In this document: piece after piece, positions 26,323-35,700 of the stretch
How positions within the stretch are numbered: the first letter of the stretch is position 1
How the letters are laid out: every line of letters starts with the position of its first letter
DNA from: Rhodocyclaceae bacterium
GTDB taxonomy: Bacteria; Pseudomonadota; Gammaproteobacteria; Burkholderiales; Rhodocyclaceae
Length of the DNA stretch: 61,906 bases
Assembly: GCA_020445745.1 (NCBI GenBank)
Contig: JAGRGB010000175.1
Span: 1-61,906 of the forward strand
Direction of reading: 5' to 3'
The notes under the pieces: generated by a model
The model's input: the letters and a program-made list of their open reading frames with translations, nothing else
Told to the model about the DNA's origin: nothing
Databases searched by the model: none
Position numbers and translations under genes: made by a program

Positions 26323-27426
26323 TTGTCCACCATCGCGCCGATCGGCGAAATCATCGAAGAGATCCGCGCCGGTCGCATGGTCGTGCTGGTGGACGAGGAG
26401 GATCGAGAGAACGAAGGCGATCTGGTCATGGCCGGGCAATTCGTGACGCCGGCCGCGATCAACTTCATGGCCAAGCACGGCCGCGGCCTGATCTGCCTGA
26501 CCCTGACCGAGGAACGCTGCCGACAGCTCGGGCTGGGGCTGATGGTGCGCGACAACCGCTCGCCCCACGGTACCGCGTTCACGACCTCGATCGAGGCCGC
26601 GGAGGGCGTGACCACCGGCATCTCGGCCCAGGATCGGGCGCGCACCGTACAGGCCGCGGTGGCCCGTCATGCCCGTCCGAGCGACATCGTCCAGCCCGGC
26701 CACGTCTTCCCGCTGATGGCCCAGAACGGTGGCGTCCTGATCCGCGCCGGACATACCGAGGCCGGCTGCGATCTGGCCTTGCTGGCCGGTCTCGAGCCGG
26801 CCGCGGTGATCTGCGAGATCCTCAAGGACGACGGCACGATGGCGCGCCTGCCGGATCTGGTGGTCTTCGCAGGCGAACATGGGCTCAAGATCGGCGCCAT
26901 CCGCGACCTGATCGAGTATCGCGCGGCCACCGAGAGCCTGGTCGAACAGGTCGCCAGGAAGCCGGTGGAGACTGCCCACGGCCCCTTCGAACTGACTGCC
27001 TTCGAGGACAAGACCAGCGGCGACGTCCATCTGGCGCTGACCCTGGGCAAGCTCGACGCGACCAGCGAGACCCTGGTGCGCGTGCACGAACCGCTGTCGG
27101 TGGTGGATTTCCTCGATCCCGGCAGTGGACGTCACAGCTTCCCGGTGGACGCCACGCTGGCGGCGATCGCCCGTGAAGGCCGGGGCGCGCTGATCATGCT
27201 CTACCGGCCCCAGAGCGGCCGCGAGCTCCTGGCCGCCCTGACCGACGACCCGTCGGCGCCACGCCCGGGCAGCAAGTGGGATCCGCGCCTGTTCGGTGTC
27301 GGCGCCCAGATTCTGCGGGAACTCGGGATCGGCAAGATGCGGCTGATGGCCAGTCCCCGCAAGATCCCGAGCATGGCCGGATTCGGCCTGGAGGTATGCG
27401 GCTATGTTTCGCCCGAAGACGAATGA
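26323..27426 (+). CDS. ribB: 3,4-dihydroxy-2-butanone-4-phosphate synthase with inactive GTP-cyclohydrolase-II-like tail
   Basis: The N-terminal 200 residues are a complete Rib[33 protein letters not shown] and [11 protein letters not shown] supply the acidic loop and metal site that turn ribulose-5-phosphate into the riboflavin precursor. The C-terminal domain (about 205-367) aligns with GTP cyclohydrolase II. However, the zinc cysteines are missing: where RibA has HSECLTGD followed by LRCDCG, this protein reads [12 protein letters not shown]. It should therefore lack cyclohydrolase activity (a RibBX-type protein), and a separate ribA is expected elsewhere. Starts with TTG after GGAG. Confidence 0.9.
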   Translation: MSTIAPIGEIIEEIRAGRMVVLVDEEDRENEGDLVMAGQFVTPAAINFMAKHGRGLICLTLTEERCRQLGLGLMVRDNRSPHGTAFTTSIEAAEGVTTGISAQDRARTVQAAVARHARPSDIVQPGHVFPLMAQNGGVLIRAGHTEAGCDLALLAGLEPAAVICEILKDDGTMARLPDLVVFAGEHGLKIGAIRDLIEYRAATESLVEQVARKPVETAHGPFELTAFEDKTSGDVHLALTLGKLDATSETLVRVHEPLSVVDFLDPGSGRHSFPVDATLAAIAREGRGALIMLYRPQSGRELLAALTDDPSAPRPGSKWDPRLFGVGAQILRELGIGKMRLMASPRKIPSMAGFGLEVCGYVSPEDE

Positions 27427-27463
27427 ATCGGGGCGCTCGGCGCCCCAGCACGAGGAAGGAGCG

Positions 27464-27934
27464 ATGGCTCGATTCGACCGCATCCGCGAGATCACCCCGC
27501 GTCTCGAAGGCCAGGGGCTTGCCGTCGGCGTGGTGATGAGCCGCTTCAACCAGGACATCTGCGAGGGCCTGTTGTCGGCCTGCATGGACCGACTGCAACA
27601 GCTCGGCGTGTCACCGACCGACATCACGCTGGCGACGGTGCCGGGCGCGCTGGAGATCCCGCTGGTGCTGCAGAGGATGGCCGGTAGCGGGCAATTCGAC
27701 GCGCTGGTGGCGCTCGGCGCGGTGATCCGTGGCGAAACCTATCATTTCGAGCTGGTTGCCAACGAGCAGGGCAGCGGCATCACCCGGGTCGCGCTCGACA
27801 GCGGCATTCCGATCGCCAACGGCGTGCTGACCACCGAAAGCGACGACCAGGCCATCGCCCGCATGCAGGTCAAGGGCCGCGAGTGTGCCGAGGCCGCGGT
27901 GGAGATGGCGAATCTTCTGAAGGACCTGGCATGA
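27464..27934 (+). CDS. ribH: 6,7-dimethyl-8-ribityllumazine synthase
   Basis: Condenses the RibB product with the pyrimidine intermediate to give lumazine. The 156-residue protein has [15 protein letters not shown], the catalytic-loop motif [22 protein letters not shown] with the catalytic His, and [26 protein letters not shown] lies directly before the ATG. Its stop overlaps the nusB start (ATGA), the classic ribH-nusB coupling. Confidence 0.96.
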   Translation: MARFDRIREITPRLEGQGLAVGVVMSRFNQDICEGLLSACMDRLQQLGVSPTDITLATVPGALEIPLVLQRMAGSGQFDALVALGAVIRGETYHFELVANEQGSGITRVALDSGIPIANGVLTTESDDQAIARMQVKGRECAEAAVEMANLLKDLA

Positions 27935-28380
27935 GCAACCCGAAGGCCCGCCGCAAGGCGCGCGAATTCGCGGTGCAGGGCATCTACCAGTGGCTGGTCG
28001 CCGGCAACGACATCGCGCCGATCGAGGAGCATGTCGCGCAATCACCGGACTTCGACGAGGCCGACGGCAGCTTCTTCCGCGAACGCCTGCGCGGCGCGAT
28101 CGCCAATGCGGCGGCCCATGACGCCGAGATCGGCCGCCACATCGAGCGCCGGGTGAGCGAGCTGTCGCCGGTGGAGCATGCGGTGCTGCTGCTGGCGGGC
28201 CAGGAACTGGCCCATCACCCCGAGGTACCCTACCGGGTGGTGATCAACGAGGCGATCGAGCTGACCAAGGCCTTCGGCGGCAGCGAGGGGCATCGTTTCG
28301 TCAATGGCGTGCTCGACCGGATGGCCGCGGCGATCCGCGCCACCGAGGTCGAAGCCGCACGCCGCAAGCGCGCGAAATAG
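27931..28380 (+). CDS. nusB: Transcription antitermination factor NusB
   Basis: Binds boxA RNA with NusE (S10) to keep rRNA operons from terminating early. The 149-residue all-helical protein has the usual motifs: [66 protein letters not shown]. The ATG overlaps the ribH stop. A lysine/arginine-rich end is typical. Confidence 0.95.
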   Translation: MSNPKARRKAREFAVQGIYQWLVAGNDIAPIEEHVAQSPDFDEADGSFFRERLRGAIANAAAHDAEIGRHIERRVSELSPVEHAVLLLAGQELAHHPEVPYRVVINEAIELTKAFGGSEGHRFVNGVLDRMAAAIRATEVEAARRKRAK

Positions 28381-28384
28381 CCGG

Positions 28385-28405
28385 CGGCGGTGGACGCCAC
28401 CGCCG
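28385..28405. terminator. Bidirectional hairpin between nusB and the NAGGN operon
   Basis: CGGCGGTGG and CCACCGCCG form a perfect 9-bp stem around a 3-base loop (ACG), 4 bases after the nusB stop and 29 bases from the convergent peptidase stop. It lacks a T-run on either side, so termination strength is uncertain. Confidence 0.5.
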
Positions 28406-28433
28406 TGGGCGCGCCTGCGCCGGCCGGTGGGCG

Positions 28434-29663
28434 CTACATCCGTTCGCTCGAACTCTCCGCGGCATCGGCCGCGGCCCGCCCCCCCTCTTCGAGGAACTCT
28501 CCCGGGATCGGCAGTGGTGTCGATGGCGGAAGCATGTCCTCCGGCTTGAGCTGCTCGGTGAAGCCCTCCAGCGAGCCCATGCTCTTCCTGTCGCGTCGCG
28601 CCACCGGCTCGGACAGCATGTAGGCCGCAGACAACTGGGCCAATGCCTCGAGAGCGTCCCGGTGGGTGCGCTCCTGGGCGTGCGATGCATCCGCGCCGAA
28701 TCCGATCAGTGCGGTGCGAATGTCGTTGCCGGCCTCGACCGCGGCGGCGGAATCCGAACGGTAGTACTTGAAGACATCGCGACGATGGCTGATGCCGAAT
28801 TCGCCAGCGAGCGCGATCAACTTGTGGGTCAGGTGATAATCGAAGGGGCCCGACATGTCCTGCACGCAGATGGTCGCGGCATGTTCGTCGGTGTTCTGAC
28901 CCGGTGCGGCTATCGAGATGTCCAGGCTCACCATCTCCGCGATCTCGCCATGGAGCGCCGCCGATGATCCCGAGCCCACCTCCTCGGTGATCGTGAACAG
29001 CGGAAACGCATTGACCGGCGGCAGGCGGCCGGACTCGCGCACCGCCTTGCAGGCCGCCAGCAGCGCGGCGACCGCGGCCTTGTCGTCGAGATAGCGGGAG
29101 TTGATGTAGCCGCCCGGCTGGATCTCGAGTTGCGGATCGAAGGCGATCCAGTCGCCGACGTTGAGGCCGGCCGCCAGCAGGTCCTGGGCCGAGCGCGCCT
29201 CGATGTCGACCCGCACCTCGACGTGGTCCCAGCCCACCGGCTGGGAGTCGATCTCGTCGCCGAAGGCGTGGCCCGAGGTCTTCAGCGGCAGGCAGGTACC
29301 TCGCAGCTGGCCGTTGTCGGTATAGACCGTCAGCCGCCCGCCCTCGGCGAAGCGGGCCGACCAGTGGCCGATCGGGACGATGCCCAGGCGCCCGTTCGGC
29401 TTGATCGAACGGACCATCGCGCCGAGGGTGTCGAGGTGGGCGACGATCGCCCGCGCCGGTCGGCTCTCGCGCCCCTTGATGGTCGCCCGGATGGCGCCCC
29501 GGCGGGTCATCTCGTACGGTATGCCGAGGGCTTCCAGGCGCCCTGCGGTGTAGCGCACGACTGCGTCGGTGAGGCCTACCGGGCTCGGGATCGCCAACAG
29601 CTGCATCAGCGTTTCCTCGAGAAACGCGTAATCGATCGGGGGCAATGCTCGCGTCGTGTTCAT
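28434..29663 (-). CDS. M42-family peptidase of the NAGGN osmoprotectant system
   Basis: A 409-residue metallopeptidase-like protein. It shows HLDTLGAMVRSIKPNG, SRYLDDKAAVAALL, FTITEEVGSGSS and a late HAQERTH motif, which together supply the two-metal site of M42 aminopeptidases. This subfamily is consistently encoded with N-acetylglutaminylglutamine synthetase and its amidotransferase. A role in dipeptide turnover is inferred from context and not shown. It lies 122 bases after ngg on the same strand. The C-terminal 50 residues are a Pro/Glu-rich extension. Confidence 0.9.
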   Translation of the reverse strand: MNTTRALPPIDYAFLEETLMQLLAIPSPVGLTDAVVRYTAGRLEALGIPYEMTRRGAIRATIKGRESRPARAIVAHLDTLGAMVRSIKPNGRLGIVPIGHWSARFAEGGRLTVYTDNGQLRGTCLPLKTSGHAFGDEIDSQPVGWDHVEVRVDIEARSAQDLLAAGLNVGDWIAFDPQLEIQPGGYINSRYLDDKAAVAALLAACKAVRESGRLPPVNAFPLFTITEEVGSGSSAALHGEIAEMVSLDISIAAPGQNTDEHAATICVQDMSGPFDYHLTHKLIALAGEFGISHRRDVFKYYRSDSAAAVEAGNDIRTALIGFGADASHAQERTHRDALEALAQLSAAYMLSEPVARRDRKSMGSLEGFTEQLKPEDMLPPSTPLPIPGEFLEEGGRAAADAAESSSERM

Positions 29664-29785
29664 GCACGGCTCCGTTGTTGTGGCGGCCCCGATTCGTCGA
29701 TCGATGCGGGCCGAAAGCATCTTTCGATGCCGAAGATCCCGGCATCTCCCCGGGCGGCCGTCGCCCGGCCCCGGGTGGTGCCGGA

Positions 29786-31543
29786 CTAGGACGCCACCCG
29801 CGAACGCGGGAACAGCAGATCGACGAAGCGTTCGGCGGTCGGTTGGGGTTCGTGGTTGGCCAGGCCCGGGCGTTCGTTGGCCTCGATGATCACATATGCC
29901 TCGCCGTCGACCGCCGGGACCAGGAAATCCAGCCCGGTGACGGGGATGGCGAGCGCACGGGCGGCACGTTCGGCGGCAGCGACCAGCGCCGGATGCAGTT
30001 CGTCGGTCACGTCGTGAATGGTACCGCCGGTATGCAGGTTGGCGGTATTGCGAACAAGGATCACCCGTTCGGATTCGGGTACCGCGTCCAGTGCGAGCCC
30101 CTGGGACGCCAGGCAGCGTTCGGTCTCCTTGTCCACCGGAATGCTCGACTCGCCGCCGGTCGCCGCGGCACGCCGGCGGCTCTGCTTCTCGATCAGCTGG
30201 GCGATGGTCGAACGGCCGTCGCCGATCACGGTCGGCGGCCGCCGCACGGCAGCGGCGACGACCCGGTAGTCGATCACGACGATGCGCAGGTCGAGGCCCG
30301 CGCAGAACTGCTCGACGATCACCCGGTCGCCGTGGGCCCGGGCGGCATCGATCGCGTCGCCGACCTCGTCCATCGTCGTCAGGTTCACGGCGATGCCCTT
30401 GCCCTGCTCGCCGTCGGCCGGCTTGACCACGACCGCAGCGTGGCGGGCAAGGAATTCGGCCACCGCCTCGCGGTCGTCTGCGGGGATCTGGTCGGGCACC
30501 GACAGGTCGGCGTCCGCCAGCAGCTTCAGGGTCACCGCCTTGTCCTGGCAGCGACTCATCGCGATCGCGGTGGTCAGTTCGGTCAGCGATTCCCGGCAGA
30601 TCACGCTGCGTCCGCCGAATTCGAGCCGGAAATAGCCGTTCGGCGCATCGATCACCTCGACGTTGATGCCCCTGCGTCTGGCCTCGTCGACAATGATCCG
30701 GGCGTAGGGGTTGAGATCCGACACGCTGTCGTCGAGGGGCCCGGTGAACAGCAACTCGTTGATCGCGTTGCGGCGCTTGACGGCGAACACGTTGATGCGC
30801 TGGAAGCCGAGCTTTTCATAGAGCGCGATGGCCTGGCTGTTGTCGTGCAGCACCGAGACGTCCATGAAACTTCGGCCGCGTGCCAGGAAGATCTCGGCGA
30901 GGTAGCGCACCAGTGCCTCGCCGATGCCGCCATGGGGCGCCTGCGGCGCCACCGCCAGCGACCACAGGCTCGAGCCCTGGCCCGGGTCGCCGAAGGCCTC
31001 GACGTGATCGACCCCCATCGCCACGCCGAGGATCTCGCCGCTGACACGGTCCTCGGCGAGCGCATAGGTCAGCTTGCGCTCGGCACGGCGCCGCCACAGC
31101 CGCGCGGCATCCACCGAGACCATGCCGCGACCCCGGTACAGGGCATTGACCGCGGCCAGATCGGCCCGCGTGCGCCAGCGACGCAGCGTGAATGGCCGCC
31201 GCACCGCGGTCTGGGGCCGGTAGGCGGACAGCCACAGCCGAAACGCCTCGGACGGATCGACGAACAGCTGCTGCGGTGCCTGGGCGACGACCACGTGGGG
31301 CTTGTCCACATAGAACGCGATGTCACGCTGGCCGGAGCGCTCCTCGAGCAGACAGGCGGCGATCGCAGCCGGGTCCGAGAAGGTCTGGCCGGCGATCAGC
31401 CGCCCCCAGCCACAGTCGACCACCGCTTCGCTCGCCGATTCGTCTCCGCTCTCGGCCCGCGGTTCGCCGCCGATGCCCGGACGGCGCTCGAGGCGCAACG
31501 CCCGTGATGTCAGTTTTCGATTCATCTGCGATTCAGTCGACAT
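29786..31543 (-). CDS. ngg: N-acetylglutaminylglutamine synthetase (GNAT plus ATP-grasp)
   Basis: Makes N-acetylglutaminylglutamine from two glutamines and acetyl-CoA, the precursor of the osmolyte NAGGN. The 585-residue fusion has an N-terminal GNAT acetyltransferase (about 115-265; VAPQAPHGGIGEALVRYL is the acetyl-CoA loop, ALYEKLGFQRINVF the end) and a C-terminal ATP-grasp ligase (about 325-580; VVKPADGEQGKGIAVNLTTMDE, GDRVIVEQFCAGLDLRIVVID, PVTGLDFLVPAVDGEAYVIIEANERPGL). Its ATG lies inside the last codons of the amidotransferase gene (11-base overlap), so the two are translationally coupled. Confidence 0.93.
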   Translation of the reverse strand: MSTESQMNRKLTSRALRLERRPGIGGEPRAESGDESASEAVVDCGWGRLIAGQTFSDPAAIAACLLEERSGQRDIAFYVDKPHVVVAQAPQQLFVDPSEAFRLWLSAYRPQTAVRRPFTLRRWRTRADLAAVNALYRGRGMVSVDAARLWRRRAERKLTYALAEDRVSGEILGVAMGVDHVEAFGDPGQGSSLWSLAVAPQAPHGGIGEALVRYLAEIFLARGRSFMDVSVLHDNSQAIALYEKLGFQRINVFAVKRRNAINELLFTGPLDDSVSDLNPYARIIVDEARRRGINVEVIDAPNGYFRLEFGGRSVICRESLTELTTAIAMSRCQDKAVTLKLLADADLSVPDQIPADDREAVAEFLARHAAVVVKPADGEQGKGIAVNLTTMDEVGDAIDAARAHGDRVIVEQFCAGLDLRIVVIDYRVVAAAVRRPPTVIGDGRSTIAQLIEKQSRRRAAATGGESSIPVDKETERCLASQGLALDAVPESERVILVRNTANLHTGGTIHDVTDELHPALVAAAERAARALAIPVTGLDFLVPAVDGEAYVIIEANERPGLANHEPQPTAERFVDLLFPRSRVAS

Positions 31544-33305
31544 GGGTTTGCAGCCACCATTCGAGCAGACCGAGCTGCCACAGCTTGGATCCGCGCAACG
31601 GCGTGATGTGGTCTCCGGGTGCCGCCAGCAGTCGATCGACGTAGGGCTGGCGGAACAGATTGCGCTCGCGCGCGCAGCGGCTGGACAGGGAGTCGCGCAC
31701 CTGCTCGAGCACCCGCCCCTGCAGGTATTTCAGCGCCGGCACCGGGAAGTAGCCCTTCGGGCGGTCGATCACCGCCGACGGGATGACCTTCCGCGCCGCC
31801 TCCTTAAGGATGCCCTTGCCGCCGCCGGCAAGCTTGTGGCGGGCCGGGATGCGGGCCGCCAGCTCGACCAGTTCGTGGTCGAGAAACGGCACCCGGGCCT
31901 CCAGGCCGAAGGCCATGGTCATGTTGTCCACCCGCTTGACCGGGTCGTCCACCAGCATCACCGTGGTGTCCAGCCGCAATGCCCGGTCGACCGGGTCGTC
32001 GGCGCCGGCCTCGGCGAATCGCTGGGCCACGAAGTCGCCGCTGGCGTCACCGGCGAGGTAGTCGTCGGTGACGACCTCGCGGTATTCGGCGTGATCGCGA
32101 TCGCGGAAGGCCGCCAGGTAATCGGCCACCGGATTCTCGCTGCCCGCCATCTTCGGGTACCAGTGATAGCCGCCGAACACCTCGTCGGCGCCCTGGCCGC
32201 TCTGCACCACCTTGCTGTGGCGCGAGACCGCCTCGGACAACAGGTAGAAGCCGATGCAATCATGACTGACCATCGGCTCGCTCATCGCCTGCACCGCCTC
32301 CGGCAGGCGTTCCAGCAGCTGCGCCTCGGGCACGAAGATCCGCTCATGGACGGTCTCGAAACGCTGGGCGACGATGTCGGCATACTCGAATTCGTTGCCC
32401 TTCTCGCCACCGACGTCCTCGAAGCCGACGTTGTAGGTGCGCAGCCCGGAAACGCCCGCCTCGATCATCAGACCGACGATCAGGCTCGAATCGACACCGC
32501 CGGAGAGAAGCGCCCCGACCGGCACGTCGGCGACCAGCCGGCGCTTGACCGCGGCCCGCAATCCGTCGAGCAGGATGTCGCGCCATTCCTCGAAGCTGCG
32601 GGCCTGCTCGGCCTCCCCATGGGCATATTCGAGATGCCAGAAGCGCCGCTCGCTGCGGGTTCCGTCGGCCTCGATGGTCATCAGATGACCGGGAGCCAGC
32701 TTGCGTACGCCGCGCAGCAAGGTGTAGGGCGCCGGCACCACCGCGTGGAACGACAGATAATGGTTGAGCGCCACCGGGTCGATGTCGGTGTCGATTCCGC
32801 CGCCGGCGAGCAGCGCCGGCAGCGACGACGCGAAGCGCAGCCCGCCGCGCACCTCGGCGTAGTACAGCGGCTTGATGCCGAGGCGGTCGCGGGCGAACAG
32901 CACCCGGCCGGAGTCGCGCTCCCAGATCGCGAACGCGAACATGCCGTTGAGCCGCTGGACGAAATCCGGGCCCCAGGCATGGTAGGCCTTCAGCAGCACC
33001 TCGGTGTCGCCGTGGGAATAGAAGCGATAGCCCTTGCCTTCGAGTTCCCGGCGCAGCTCCGGATGGTTGTAGACCGCGCCGTTGAACACGATGCCGATGC
33101 CCAGCAAGGGGTCGAACATCGGCTGCTGGGATGCGTCCGACAGGTCCATGATCTTCAGTCGCCGGTGGCCGAAGCCGCGGCCGGGCTGGAGATGCAGGCC
33201 ATGGGCGTCCGGACCGCGCCGGCTCTGGGCCTCGGTCATGCCCACCAGCGCGGCGACCTCGCAGGGCATTCCGTCGAATCTCAGTTCACCGGCAATTCCG
33301 CACAT
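31533..33305 (-). CDS. N-acetylglutaminylglutamine amidotransferase (AsnB-like)
   Basis: Amidates the C-terminus of N-acetylglutaminylglutamine. The 590-residue protein starts MCGIAGEL, exposing the catalytic Cys2 of a class II glutaminase after Met removal. GPDAHG, FNGAVYNHPELR and GDTEVLLKAY complete that domain. The C-terminal synthetase domain has the PP-loop LLSGGVDSSLIVGLM, GQGADEVFGGYHWYP, and DNMTMAFGLEARVPFLDHELVE. It opens the operon followed by ngg and the M42 peptidase. Such operons are salt-induced in Sinorhizobium and Pseudomonas. Often labelled asnO. Confidence 0.93.
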   Translation of the reverse strand: MCGIAGELRFDGMPCEVAALVGMTEAQSRRGPDAHGLHLQPGRGFGHRRLKIMDLSDASQQPMFDPLLGIGIVFNGAVYNHPELRRELEGKGYRFYSHGDTEVLLKAYHAWGPDFVQRLNGMFAFAIWERDSGRVLFARDRLGIKPLYYAEVRGGLRFASSLPALLAGGGIDTDIDPVALNHYLSFHAVVPAPYTLLRGVRKLAPGHLMTIEADGTRSERRFWHLEYAHGEAEQARSFEEWRDILLDGLRAAVKRRLVADVPVGALLSGGVDSSLIVGLMIEAGVSGLRTYNVGFEDVGGEKGNEFEYADIVAQRFETVHERIFVPEAQLLERLPEAVQAMSEPMVSHDCIGFYLLSEAVSRHSKVVQSGQGADEVFGGYHWYPKMAGSENPVADYLAAFRDRDHAEYREVVTDDYLAGDASGDFVAQRFAEAGADDPVDRALRLDTTVMLVDDPVKRVDNMTMAFGLEARVPFLDHELVELAARIPARHKLAGGGKGILKEAARKVIPSAVIDRPKGYFPVPALKYLQGRVLEQVRDSLSSRCARERNLFRQPYVDRLLAAPGDHITPLRGSKLWQLGLLEWWLQTHVD

Positions 33306-33661
33306 GCATACTCCTGTTTCGATGGGCGTTGACGCATGCCTGCAAGGCAGACGCGCCCGGCCACTTGCGGTCGACGATCTGGGCAGCAGGGCATGGATCG
33401 GGTTGGGAGGACGCGGCGGGCCCGGGCCGGGTCCGACCGCCGGGCTTCGCGGAAAGACCGCCATCGCGGCCCACGGATCGTCGAGACATAGCGCCGTCCG
33501 GAGCGGCTTCGTCACCGCTGGAATCATCATTCTATCATTTACTTTTGCACAAACAGGATTCGGTACGGGCGCCTGCCCCGTGACTGCGCTAAGCTGGCGG
33601 ACCGCCTGCCGGCGGGAACCTGGGGCGACGGCGACGGATGCGCGGCCCGATGGGGAACACG
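33306..33661. other. Divergent intergenic region between the NAGGN operon and thiL
   Basis: No gene is seen in these 356 bases. Most is GC-rich, but 33520-33552 is conspicuously A/T-rich and probably holds a promoter: TATCAT on the plus strand and TAGAAT on the minus strand are overlapping -10-like hexamers. Neither has a good -35, so direction and sigma factor remain open. Confidence 0.45.
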
Positions 33662-34639
33662 ATGCCTTCGGAATTCGAGCTGATCGCCCGCCACTTCCAA
33701 CGCCCTGCGCGATCCGCCGACCTCGGCGTCGGCGACGACGCGGCGCTGGTGCGCGTATCGGCCGGCAACCAGCTCGTCGTGAGCACCGACATGCTGGTCG
33801 AGGGCACCCACTTCCTGGCCGGCGCCGACCCGCGCCAACTGGGCTGGAAGACCATCGCGGTCAGCGTCTCCGACCTGGCGGCGATGGCCGCGCAGCCGCG
33901 CTGGGCGACCCTGGCGATAAGCCTGCCGGACGACGACGACGCTTGGCTGGCCGCGTTCGCCGACGGCGTCTTCGCCTGCTGCGCATCCTTCGATGTCGAG
34001 CTGGTCGGTGGCGACACCACTCGCGGTCCGCGCAATCTGTGCGCCACGCTGTTCGGCGAGGTGCCGGCGGGTCAGGCGGTGACCCGGGCAGGCGCGCGGC
34101 CGGGTGACGACATCTGGATCAGCGGCCAGCCCGGAAGGGCGGCACTGGCCCTGACCGATCTGCTCGGCGGCCAGGGGCTGGCAGCCGCGTGCCGGCAGGA
34201 TTTCGTCGAGGCGCTGCATGGCCCCCGGCCCCGGCTTGCGCTGGGAATCGCCTTGCGCGGGTTGGCCAGCGCGATGCTCGACGTGTCGGACGGTCTGCTC
34301 GGCGATCTCGCCCACATCCTCGAACGCTCGCAGGTCGGCGCCCGCCTGTTCGACCGCCTGCTGCCGCTCCAGGCGCTGATCGAAGGCGGCGTGGGCGAGG
34401 AGCACGCACGGCGCGCGCTGCTCGGCGGCGGCGACGACTACGAGTTGCTGTTCTGCGCAGCGCCGTCGCTGCGAGGACGGATCTCGGGCCTGGCCGAGGC
34501 CGTGTGCACCCCGCTGCATCGCGTCGGCACGGTGCTGGCCGAGGCGGGACGCCTCGAACTCGAGGTCGGCGACGGCGCGTGCCGCCCGCTGGCGCCGATC
34601 GGATTTCGCCATTTCACTGGCGAGCGCGACGATTACTGA
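33662..34639 (+). CDS. thiL: Thiamine-monophosphate kinase
   Basis: Phosphorylates thiamine monophosphate to the cofactor TPP. The 325-residue protein has GVGDDAAL, STDMLVEGTHFL, KTIAVSVSDLAAMAAQPRWATLAISLP, VGGDTTRGP, MLDVSDGLLGDLAHIL and LLGGGDDYELLF, the usual ATP and metal sites of the PurM-like fold. ATG 33662 (MPSEFELIARHF) fits the family start. First gene of a long same-strand run to hprK; pgpA follows after 29 bases. Confidence 0.95.
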   Translation: MPSEFELIARHFQRPARSADLGVGDDAALVRVSAGNQLVVSTDMLVEGTHFLAGADPRQLGWKTIAVSVSDLAAMAAQPRWATLAISLPDDDDAWLAAFADGVFACCASFDVELVGGDTTRGPRNLCATLFGEVPAGQAVTRAGARPGDDIWISGQPGRAALALTDLLGGQGLAAACRQDFVEALHGPRPRLALGIALRGLASAMLDVSDGLLGDLAHILERSQVGARLFDRLLPLQALIEGGVGEEHARRALLGGGDDYELLFCAAPSLRGRISGLAEAVCTPLHRVGTVLAEAGRLELEVGDGACRPLAPIGFRHFTGERDDY

Positions 34640-34668
34640 TATTATGTACAGCTGACGAGCCCGTATCG

Positions 34669-35148
34669 ATGCGCCCAGATTTCCGATTCCTGACCGCCCA
34701 CCCGGCCCATTTCGTCGCCTGCGGCTTCGGCAGCGGGCTGTCACCCAAGGCGCCCGGCACTGCCGGCACCTTGGCCGCCTGGGTCACGTTCCCGCTGCTC
34801 GCGACGGGGCTCGGCGAAGGCCCACTGCTGATCCTGCTCGCGCTGTTCTTCGTGCTCGGCGTCGTCGTCGCCGAACGAACCGGCAGAGCACTCGGCGTGT
34901 CGGATCATGGCGCCATCGTCTGGGACGAAATGGTACCTTTCTGGTTGATTCTGGTATTGACGCCGAAGAGCTGGATGTGGCAGACCGCGGCCTTCGCGCT
35001 GTTCCGTTTCTTCGACATCGTCAAGCCGCCCCCGGTCCGCTGGGCGGACCGCCGTGTCAAGGGCGGATTCGGCGTCATGCTCGACGACCTCATAGCCGCC
35101 GGCTACACGCTGCTGGTGCTGGCCCTGTTCAAGCGACTGTTGGATTGA
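34669..35148 (+). CDS. pgpA: Phosphatidylglycerophosphatase A
   Basis: Dephosphorylates phosphatidylglycerophosphate to phosphatidylglycerol in the inner membrane. The 159-residue protein has the family motif GFGSGLSPKAPGTAGTLAAW, then VWDEMVPFWLIL, ALFRFFDIVKPPPVRWADRRVKGGFGVMLDDLIAAGY, and about four membrane helices. The next gene, cinA, starts 5 bases after the stop. Confidence 0.95.
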   Translation: MRPDFRFLTAHPAHFVACGFGSGLSPKAPGTAGTLAAWVTFPLLATGLGEGPLLILLALFFVLGVVVAERTGRALGVSDHGAIVWDEMVPFWLILVLTPKSWMWQTAAFALFRFFDIVKPPPVRWADRRVKGGFGVMLDDLIAAGYTLLVLALFKRLLD

Positions 35149-35153
35149 CCCGA

Positions 35154-35639
35154 ATGGATCCCGAACTGGCACAACTTTCCTTCGAAACCGGCGAATTCCT
35201 GCGCGCCCGCAACTTCATGCTGTGTACGGTCGAGTCCTGTACCGGCGGCTGGATTGCCGAGCTGGTGACCGCCACCGCCGGCAGCTCCAACTGGTACGAC
35301 CGCGGCTTCGTGACCTACTCCAACGATGCCAAGGTCGAACTGCTGGGCGTCGATCCGGGCTTGCTGCGCAGCCACGGCGCGGTCAGCGAGGAAGCGGTGC
35401 GGGCGATGGTGGTGGGTGGCCTCGAGCGCTGCAACGCCGAGCTGGTGCTCGCGGTATCCGGCATCGCCGGACCGGGCGGCGGCACCGCAGAGCGCCCGGT
35501 CGGCACCGTGTGCTTCGCATGGACGCGTCGTGACGATCCCGTTCATACCGCAACCCTGCGCTTCTCCGGTGATCGCCAGGCGGTGCGGCGACAGTCGGTG
35601 ATCCACGCGCTGCGCACGCTGCAACGCCTCTACGAATGA
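35154..35639 (+). CDS. pncC: Nicotinamide-nucleotide amidohydrolase (CinA C-terminal family)
   Basis: Recycles NMN to nicotinate mononucleotide in the pyridine nucleotide cycle. The 161-residue protein is the stand-alone PncC/YgaD form without the MoaB-like N-terminal half of full CinA. Motifs: TVESCTGGWIAELVTATAGSSNWYDRGFVTYSNDAK, HGAVSEEAVRAMV, AVSGIAGPGGGTAERPVGTVCFAW. It directly precedes recA, as in many Proteobacteria. Confidence 0.93.
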   Translation: MDPELAQLSFETGEFLRARNFMLCTVESCTGGWIAELVTATAGSSNWYDRGFVTYSNDAKVELLGVDPGLLRSHGAVSEEAVRAMVVGGLERCNAELVLAVSGIAGPGGGTAERPVGTVCFAWTRRDDPVHTATLRFSGDRQAVRRQSVIHALRTLQRLYE

Positions 35640-35668
35640 CTTCCGGCACCGGCACGCAAAGTCTGTGC

Positions 35669-35674
35669 CATAAT
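35669..35674 (+). promoter_or_regulatory. Candidate -10 of recA
   Basis: CATAAT lies 26 bases before the recA ATG in a 61-base gap. A LexA box of the CTGT-N8-ACAG type is not visible in this gap, so SOS control from here is unsupported. Confidence 0.4.
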
Positions 35675-35700
35675 CGCTCACTATGATCCGAGGTAGACCC

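Noticed and set aside
35640-35700. LexA (SOS) box before recA
   Set aside because: No CTGT-N8-ACAG or close variant is present in the 61-base gap.
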